A stretch of 45,884 bases of DNA from Spartobacteria bacterium (GTDB lineage Bacteria; Verrucomicrobiota; Verrucomicrobiia; Chthoniobacterales; UBA10450), in NCBI GenBank assembly GCA_021325495.1, contig JAJPGZ010000008.1, positions 1 to 45,884 of the forward strand, given 5' to 3'. Numbering within the stretch: position 1 is the first letter of the stretch; every line of letters begins with the position of its first letter. Under the pieces are notes generated by a model, which made no database searches, was not told the origin of the DNA, and was given only the letters and a program-made list of their open reading frames with translations. This document shows positions 40,877 to 45,884 of this stretch, piece by piece. The position numbers were made by a program, and so were the translations under genes.

Positions 40877-42715
40877 TCATTTCAGTTGATCGTCGGCCAG
40901 GCCAACCTTGCGCAGAAATGCATCCCAGCGCGGGTCGGGGTGAAGATTCGGTAGCAGCGTATCGGCGCGCAAACCGGGCAGACCCGCGTCGCGCTGTTGA
41001 CGGGCGCGCTCCAACCATTCGAACGCTTTATCCTTATCGTTTCGATACGCGTAAGCTTCAGCCACTTGATAGGCGGCCAGCTCACCAGTCTTCGCGATCA
41101 ACTCCGCCAAGGCAGCGTCAGATTCGGGAATTCGCTTTTGCGCCCAACGCGCGCAGCTGACGATGAGAAGCCGCGCCCATTCGGCCGAATCCTGTTGCGC
41201 GGCGGTCGCCGCTTCTTCGAATTTTCCTTCCAGAAGATACGTCTGGCCGATTCCGGCATGGCCAAACGGAGCGGACGGATTCAACTCAACCATGCGCGCG
41301 TATTCCGCCCTCGCTTCCTTAAGTTTGCCCGTGGCCGACAGAGCGGCCCCGAGAAACGCACGCGCCTGTGCATTCACTGGATCAAACGCGACCGCACGCC
41401 GAACCGCTTCGAGCCCCTGTGTCTTTTCGCCCCGAGCCGCGGCAAGATTCCCCGCCTCCATCAGCAGCGTTGGATCTTGTGGAGCGAGGGCGAGAGCTTT
41501 GCGCAGCGTTTCGCCCGCACCTTTCCAATCATAATCGAAATTTGTTTCGATCATCGCCTTGGGATACAACGCATCAGGCAAGTCGGGTTCGAGGGCGAGT
41601 GCTCGTCCCACTGCGTCACGCGCAGCGGCGAGATGCTCGTTGAAGCCTTTCTGGCCCCCCTCGCTGGCATAGTTGCAATCCCAGACGTGAGTCTGGGCGA
41701 GACCGGCCCAGGCGAGTGCAAACTTCGGATCTAACTGGACGGCGCGTTCAAAAACGACGCGGGCCTGATCGGTTTCCTTTTCCGAGTGACGATTGAGAAA
41801 AAAGCGGCCCTGCAAATAGGATTCGTGCGCCTCGACGTTTTTCGTTCCACCTTTGACCGCTGAGCGCACCTCAGCCCGAATCTCGGCTTTCGTTACCGGA
41901 TTGGCCGCGCCACCACCAGTGAGCTGACCTTTCAATTGCTCGACGATCGTTTGGGCGATCTCACTTTGGACGGCGAAGACGTCTTGCAAATTACGCGTAA
42001 AATTTTCCGACCATTGCTCTTCACCCGTGTTGGCTTGAGTGAGTCGGGCCGCGATTCTCACCACGTCGCCGGCCTTGCGCACGCTCCCTTCGACCAAATA
42101 TGCCACGCCGAGTTTCTGTCCGATTTCCTGCGCGGTGGCGTTTCTACCTTTGAAGGAGAACGCCGAAGTGCGTGCGGCCACGTGTAGTCCCGGAATTTTT
42201 TGCAGAACAGTGAGCAACTCTTCACTGATGCCATCAGAAAAATATTCGCTGCCTTTATCGTCGCTTAGATTGGCGAACGCGAGCACGGCGACAGATTTTT
42301 GGTTAGGCCCGGCATTCGATTCTGATGAGGGCGCTTTCGCGACCGTTTTCTCCCGGCGCGGAGTGAGCACGAACTTGTCGACTACGAAATAGGCGAGCGC
42401 GATCACGAGCACGGCGATGATCATGCGATTCATGCGGCGCCCGGTTTGTGGTGCGATTGATTCCTCCGGCTTAACGTCCTCGTCGCGCTTCAACCCTTGC
42501 GGCGTCAGTTCGAAGACCCAACTGAAGATCAGCATCGGAACAAAAGCGATGGCGAGCAGAACAACAATGCTGCGCGGCACCCAATCCGGCGCGCCGAACA
42601 TCGGCAACACCGTGCTCGCAACTTGTGTGAGCAGCCACGCGCCGACCAGATACAATCCGGCTGCGCGGATAACGTTCCGGCGTTTCAGTTCATTGAAGAA
42701 GTTATCGATTCTCAT
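40877..42715 (-). CDS. TolB-like/TPR membrane protein, paralogue 1
   Basis: 612 aa. N-terminal RIDNFFNELKRRNVIRAAGLYLVGAWLLTQVAS and two further helices (FVPMLIFSWVFELTPQGL; IIAVLVIALAYFVVDKFVL), then a TolB N-terminal-like domain (SVAVLAFANLSDDKGSEYFSDGISEELLTVLQKI, VAYLVEGSVRKAGDVVRIAARL) and at least five TPR units to the end. This architecture is common in signalling or assembly proteins anchored in the inner membrane. Last of three tandem relatives; its start overlaps the stop of paralogue 2 by 4 bp. No AAGATCGACA word. Confidence 0.88.
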   Translation of the reverse strand: MRIDNFFNELKRRNVIRAAGLYLVGAWLLTQVASTVLPMFGAPDWVPRSIVVLLAIAFVPMLIFSWVFELTPQGLKRDEDVKPEESIAPQTGRRMNRMIIAVLVIALAYFVVDKFVLTPRREKTVAKAPSSESNAGPNQKSVAVLAFANLSDDKGSEYFSDGISEELLTVLQKIPGLHVAARTSAFSFKGRNATAQEIGQKLGVAYLVEGSVRKAGDVVRIAARLTQANTGEEQWSENFTRNLQDVFAVQSEIAQTIVEQLKGQLTGGGAANPVTKAEIRAEVRSAVKGGTKNVEAHESYLQGRFFLNRHSEKETDQARVVFERAVQLDPKFALAWAGLAQTHVWDCNYASEGGQKGFNEHLAAARDAVGRALALEPDLPDALYPKAMIETNFDYDWKGAGETLRKALALAPQDPTLLMEAGNLAAARGEKTQGLEAVRRAVAFDPVNAQARAFLGAALSATGKLKEARAEYARMVELNPSAPFGHAGIGQTYLLEGKFEEAATAAQQDSAEWARLLIVSCARWAQKRIPESDAALAELIAKTGELAAYQVAEAYAYRNDKDKAFEWLERARQQRDAGLPGLRADTLLPNLHPDPRWDAFLRKVGLADDQLK

Positions 42716-44496
42716 CGTCGCTCGCCGGAAAAGATGCGTGTGATTAGTTTTTTAAATCGTGGATCGCTCCGAAGCGAATCGAGGCGGTGATCAACAAGTA
42801 TCCAGCCCAAATCAGCCGAGTCGAACGGTGCGCGATCCTCATAGCTTTTCTCCAGCAAACGCAATGCTTCGTTTTTATTGCCGGCTGCTACTTGAACGAC
42901 CGCCATCGAATAAGCCGGAACGTATTGTCGTTCGGATAAAGATTTGAGCTTGTCCCAAAGCTGATGCGCCTCTGCCGTTCTGCCATCGAGAAAGTATGCG
43001 GCCGCAAGATCAGCAAGATCAATAGGGTCTGAGCCCACCGAGTTGAAGCACTTCTCGTATTCTACGATTGCCTCCTTCAGCCGGCCTCGATGTTCCAGGA
43101 CATTGCCCAATTGGCCATGCGCATTACCAAAATTCGGATCGATCTCGATCGTCTTGTGCAATTGGGCAATTGCTTCATCGCTTTTTCCGACCGTATCGAG
43201 GGCAAATCCCAATACCGAGTTGATAATGAGCGATAATGGATCGAGCTCTTGCGCTCGCTTCAACTCCGCCAAGGCTTCTTCAAGATGTCCCTGACTTTGC
43301 AAACATTCACCGAACCACTGATGCGCGGTCGCATAGTTTGGGTTGAGCTCAATCGCACGCTTGAACTCCGACATTGCTGCGGGGAGTTGTAGATCTGAAG
43401 CCAGCGCTCGAGCCAGAGAGGTGTGCGCTTCACACAAAGCATCATCGAGCTCGACCGCTTTCCGGGCTGCCTCCAGCGCTTTGGGCAATTCGTCCCGCGG
43501 ATTACTTCCGAGCTCGGCATAAGCCGGCAACAAAACGTGGCAGTCCGCCAGCCCCGAAAAGGCGAGGGCGTAATTGGAGTCCTTTCCGATCGCCTGCTGG
43601 AAATAATCGGCAGCCTTCTGGAGATTTGTGCCGGTCCGTCGATTCCAAAAATATCGGCCTTTCAGGTAAAGCTCATGCGCCTCCGGATTTTCGGTTGGCC
43701 TGCTCGTAATCGCGATCTTCTCCGAACCAGTGAGCTTTGCCTGCAGCGTGTCGGCGATCGTCTTTGCGATCTCCGTCTCGACTGCAAAAATGTCAGTCAG
43801 TTTGCGATCGTAAGTGTCGGCCCAAAGATGTCCATCGGTCAGTGCGTTGATCAGCTGCACATTTACCCGGACCTGATCGTTCGCTTTCTGTACGCTGCCT
43901 TCGAGGATGTTCGCGACGCCGAGCTGCTGCGCGATCTGCCGCAAGTCATTCGGCGCGCTTTTAAACCGCTGCGTCGATGTGCGCGAGATCACTTTCAGCT
44001 CCGCGATCTTTGCCAGCCGCGTCAGGATTTCGTCCTGAACGCCTTCGCTGAAATACGCGTTCTGCGGATCGCCGCTTAAGTTATCGAATGGCATAACCGC
44101 AATCGATTTGTTCGAGACCGTCGCCGCAGATGAAGATGTCGATCTTGCGCGAAGCATTTGAAAGACAAACAAAGCAGCAGCGATAAGCGCAACCACGATT
44201 GTCAGCGCGACAATTTTCCGGCCAGTGTGGTGCGCGATCGATTCGTTAGGCCCAACTTCGGTTTCCCGCACGATTCCTTCCGGTGTGATCTCGAACGCCC
44301 ACGAAAAAATCAGAGCCGCTGGAAAACCGAGCACGAGCAGCAGGACAATGACCTTCATCACCCACGCGGGCGCTTCGAATGTCGGCAGAAGAATCGACGC
44401 CGCCTGAATCGTGAGCCACGCTACGACTGCGTAGGCGACCGCGACCTTGTAAACATTGCGCCGCTTTAGCTCAGCGAAGAAGTTGTCGATCTTCAC
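42712..44496 (-). CDS. TolB-like/TPR membrane protein, paralogue 2
   Basis: 594 aa with the same order: KIDNFFAELKRRNVYKVAVAYAVVAWLTIQAAS, two more helices, TolB-like SIAVMPFDNLSGDPQNAYFSEGVQDEILTRLAKI, ANILEGSVQKANDQVRVNVQLINALTDGHLWADTYDRKLTDIF, then TPRs. The first codons are TGTCGATCTT/AAGATCGACA (44484, KIDN) and the linker before the TolB domain has another copy (44137, ARSTSSS). Overlaps paralogue 3 stop and paralogue 1 start by 4 bp each, so all three are one translation unit. Confidence 0.9.
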   Translation of the reverse strand: MKIDNFFAELKRRNVYKVAVAYAVVAWLTIQAASILLPTFEAPAWVMKVIVLLLVLGFPAALIFSWAFEITPEGIVRETEVGPNESIAHHTGRKIVALTIVVALIAAALFVFQMLRARSTSSSAATVSNKSIAVMPFDNLSGDPQNAYFSEGVQDEILTRLAKIAELKVISRTSTQRFKSAPNDLRQIAQQLGVANILEGSVQKANDQVRVNVQLINALTDGHLWADTYDRKLTDIFAVETEIAKTIADTLQAKLTGSEKIAITSRPTENPEAHELYLKGRYFWNRRTGTNLQKAADYFQQAIGKDSNYALAFSGLADCHVLLPAYAELGSNPRDELPKALEAARKAVELDDALCEAHTSLARALASDLQLPAAMSEFKRAIELNPNYATAHQWFGECLQSQGHLEEALAELKRAQELDPLSLIINSVLGFALDTVGKSDEAIAQLHKTIEIDPNFGNAHGQLGNVLEHRGRLKEAIVEYEKCFNSVGSDPIDLADLAAAYFLDGRTAEAHQLWDKLKSLSERQYVPAYSMAVVQVAAGNKNEALRLLEKSYEDRAPFDSADLGWILVDHRLDSLRSDPRFKKLITRIFSGERR

Positions 44497-45884
44497 TTGT
44501 TTGCGCCGACAATTTTTTGCACGAGCGCTTCGAAACGCGAGTCGCCGTGCAAATCGTCGAAAAGCGGATCGTATTTGAGCGTGAGGATTTCGGGCGCGTG
44601 TTGCTCGAACGCCGTTTGCAACGCCGCCATCGCGCCGTCTTTGTCGCCTAACGAAAGGCGAATCGCGGCGATGGTCCAGCCGCTCACGAAATTTGCACGC
44701 GCGCGTTCTTCCAACCGCGCCAGAATTTGTTGCGCTTCATCGCGCAAACCAGCGCGCGCGCAAGCTTGCCCAAGCTGCGCATGGGTGAATGGTTCGTCGG
44801 TCGCGGCCGCCGCGGCGCGAAATTCTTTCAGCGCTTCGTTTAGTTTGCCCTGAAATTGCAAACCGAGTCCCAAATAGCCGCGCACGACATGGAAGTTCGG
44901 ATCGATCTCCAGAGTTTTGCGGCTTTGCGCGACCGCTTCGTCAAAGCGATGCGCATTAAGGTAATTGAACGCAAGGTCGGAGTTGACGATGAGCGAAAGC
45001 GGATCGAGCGCGATCGCTTTGTGTGATTCAGCGATCCCTTCATCGAATCGGCCGAGCGCGCTCAGCGGCGTATTTTTCCACTGGTGCGCGGTGGCATAAT
45101 TCGGATCGAGCTCAATCGCGCGATCGAATTCGGCGATGGCTTGGGTGAAGTTGCGATCGAAATTTGTGTAAGCCAAACCGAGCGCCGCGTGCGGCGCGCC
45201 TAACGAGTTGTCGATCTTGAGCGCTTGCGCGGCCATCTCTTTCGCTTTGGGATAAAATTCCGTTGGCGCGCCGACGCCGTAATCGGGATAAAGAACGTAG
45301 CAATCAGCGAGACCCGAATAGGCGAGGGCGTAGTTCGGGTCTTTTGCGATGGCCTGATTGTAATATTCGACCGCCTTCGGCAGATCGACCGACGTGCGTT
45401 TGTTCCAAAAGAACCGTCCCTTGAGATAAAGCTCGTACGCTTCCGAATTCGCGGTCGGTTTTTTCGACATCGCGTCTTTTTCCGAGCCGGTCAGTTTCGC
45501 CTGCAGGGTGTCGGCGATTGTTTTCGCGATCTCGCTTTCGACCGAGAAGATGTCGATCAAACGACGATCGTACGTTTCCGCCCAGAGATGCGCGTCGGTC
45601 AGGGCATTGATCAACTGCACATTCACCCGCACCTGATCGTTCGCTTTCTGCACGCTTCCTTCGAGAATGTGAATCACTCCGAGTTGCTTCGCGATGGCGG
45701 GCAGATTTTCCGGCGCGCTTTTGAAACGTTGTGTTGAGGTCCGCGAGATGACCTTGAGCTCGGCCACCTTGGCCAGGCGCGTCAGAATTTCATCCTGAAC
45801 GCCTTCCGCGAAAAACGCGTTTCCTTTTTCTTCACTGAGATTTTCGAAGGGCAACACCGCGATCGATTTCGCAGGCAATTCGCC
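44493..45884 (-). CDS. TolB-like/TPR membrane protein, paralogue 3, 5' truncated
   Basis: The last 463 residues of a relative of paralogue 2; the open frame continues beyond 45884, so the membrane segments are outside the window and the TTG at 45878 is not the start. Seen: ELPAKSIAVLPFENLSEEKGNAFF, then the same RTSTQRFKSAP, VIHILEGSVQKANDQVRVNVQL and TPR series. The section around residues 10-130 is about three-quarters identical to paralogue 2, closer than either is to paralogue 1. AAGATCGACA at 45209 encodes KIDNS between TPRs. Confidence 0.88.
   Translation of the reverse strand, partial: GELPAKSIAVLPFENLSEEKGNAFFAEGVQDEILTRLAKVAELKVISRTSTQRFKSAPENLPAIAKQLGVIHILEGSVQKANDQVRVNVQLINALTDAHLWAETYDRRLIDIFSVESEIAKTIADTLQAKLTGSEKDAMSKKPTANSEAYELYLKGRFFWNKRTSVDLPKAVEYYNQAIAKDPNYALAYSGLADCYVLYPDYGVGAPTEFYPKAKEMAAQALKIDNSLGAPHAALGLAYTNFDRNFTQAIAEFDRAIELDPNYATAHQWKNTPLSALGRFDEGIAESHKAIALDPLSLIVNSDLAFNYLNAHRFDEAVAQSRKTLEIDPNFHVVRGYLGLGLQFQGKLNEALKEFRAAAAATDEPFTHAQLGQACARAGLRDEAQQILARLEERARANFVSGWTIAAIRLSLGDKDGAMAALQTAFEQHAPEILTLKYDPLFDDLHGDSRFEALVQKIVGANK

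Larger units (their letters stand above)
922..45204. repeat. Dispersed word B: GCCTAACGA, about 49 GCCTAAC cores
   Basis: Either GCCTAAC or its complement GTTAGGC, approximate positions outside the integron: 922, 1488, 1575, 1735, 2330, 3422, 3476, 3700, 4700, 6811, 8228, 11247, 11844, 11941, 12194, 12582, 12806, 12893, 14885, 15719, 16680, 17883, 18600, 19071, 20787, 21883, 24222, 24381, 26625, 28093, 31127, 31848, 31876, 33647, 34836, 34973, 35797, 36233, 38205, 38529, 39361, 39620, 39981, 40307, 40837, 42300, 44244, 44646, 45198. Most continue with GA, giving GCCTAACGA. Inside genes it reads PND/PNE, LT, LLG or supplies a TAA stop. More variants (CCCTAACGA, CTAACGA) exist. Confidence 0.85.
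1512..45218. repeat. Dispersed word A: AAGATCGACA, at least 65 copies
   Basis: Plus-strand starts: 1512, 1794, 2837, 3038, 8944, 11263, 12201, 12971, 15668, 16652, 16832, 22126, 23644, 24103, 25434, 26371, 27030, 27553, 28029, 31140, 31560, 32426, 34711, 36169, 37087, 37102, 38589. Complement (TGTCGATCTT) starts: 3778, 4195, 4527, 4542, 5368, 5383, 6877, 9943, 10301, 11619, 12532, 13786, 15090, 15937, 16291, 16774, 17383, 17625, 18925, 19549, 20711, 22994, 24297, 24608, 24623, 26675, 27448, 28819, 30785, 31490, 32900, 33674, 35221, 35999, 39715, 44137, 44484, 45209. Preferred extension is AT or ATCTT on the right. One-mismatch copies also occur (3246, 8045, 13584). Read by eye, so a few may be missed. 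Confidence 0.92.

Noticed and set aside
1512-45218. Word A as a conserved protein motif (KIDN/VDL)
   Set aside because: The copies are translated in several different frames on both strands and also occur between genes, so no single peptide explains them.

Overview
Organism. This is a GC-rich bacterial chromosome segment with densely packed genes, frequent 1-4 bp start/stop overlaps, few Shine-Dalgarno-like sites and several GTG starts. Gene content (ALDH7-type lysine catabolism, split isobutyryl-CoA mutase, TolB/TPR membrane proteins in tandem, integron-type cassettes whose attC-encoded peptide reads NQSLQPTAGRSD) looks most like a soil or freshwater Verrucomicrobiota genome. This is inference from gene style; there is no rRNA in the window.

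Layout. 1-8020 (minus): thiolase fragment, then a lysine-degradation block (lysine 6-aminotransferase, aminoadipate-semialdehyde dehydrogenase, and an unrecognised 465-aa protein that may handle the next step), then a large phosphodiesterase-TPR-sulfotransferase fusion. 8055-13375: a sorted surface protein, a GNAT-like protein divergent from a P450/acyl-carrier/ketosynthase operon, and a small membrane protein. 13409-17440 (minus): acyl-CoA dehydrogenase and FadJ-like beta-oxidation multienzyme. 17512-21519 (plus): MgtE, beta-barrel-like protein, PIG-V-like mannosyltransferase and secreted hydrolase, all translationally coupled. 21542-28740: BamE-like protein, MocA oxidoreductase, rpmB, Arg-rich protein, acpP, MscS, BioF2-type acyltransferase, an SMR transporter pair and a Ser/Thr/Lys lipoprotein. 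28864-30450: a cluster of integron attC sites with three cassette genes on the minus strand and no integrase in the window. 30544-38590: small proteins, YahK-like alcohol dehydrogenase, coiled-coil protein, GAF-GAF-PAS adenylate cyclase, FabG-like reductase and a two-gene IcmF-type mutase. 38600-45884: secreted proteins, an MFS transporter and three tandem TolB/TPR membrane proteins, the last running off the edge.

What stands out. Two short words are scattered through the whole window, in genes and between them, on both strands and in every reading frame. AAGATCGACA (or its complement) occurs at least 65 times by eye where about 0.1 is expected; four pairs sit exactly 15 bp apart. GCCTAAC occurs about 49 times outside the integron where 5-6 are expected, usually as GCCTAACGA; it is identical in pattern to the RYYYAAC core box of the attC sites at 29-30.4 kb. 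The first word behaves like a DNA-uptake or other genome-wide DNA signal and I know of no description of it. Longer REP-like palindromes of two related types form a third repeat class; one lies at the point where an IcmF-type mutase is split into two genes.
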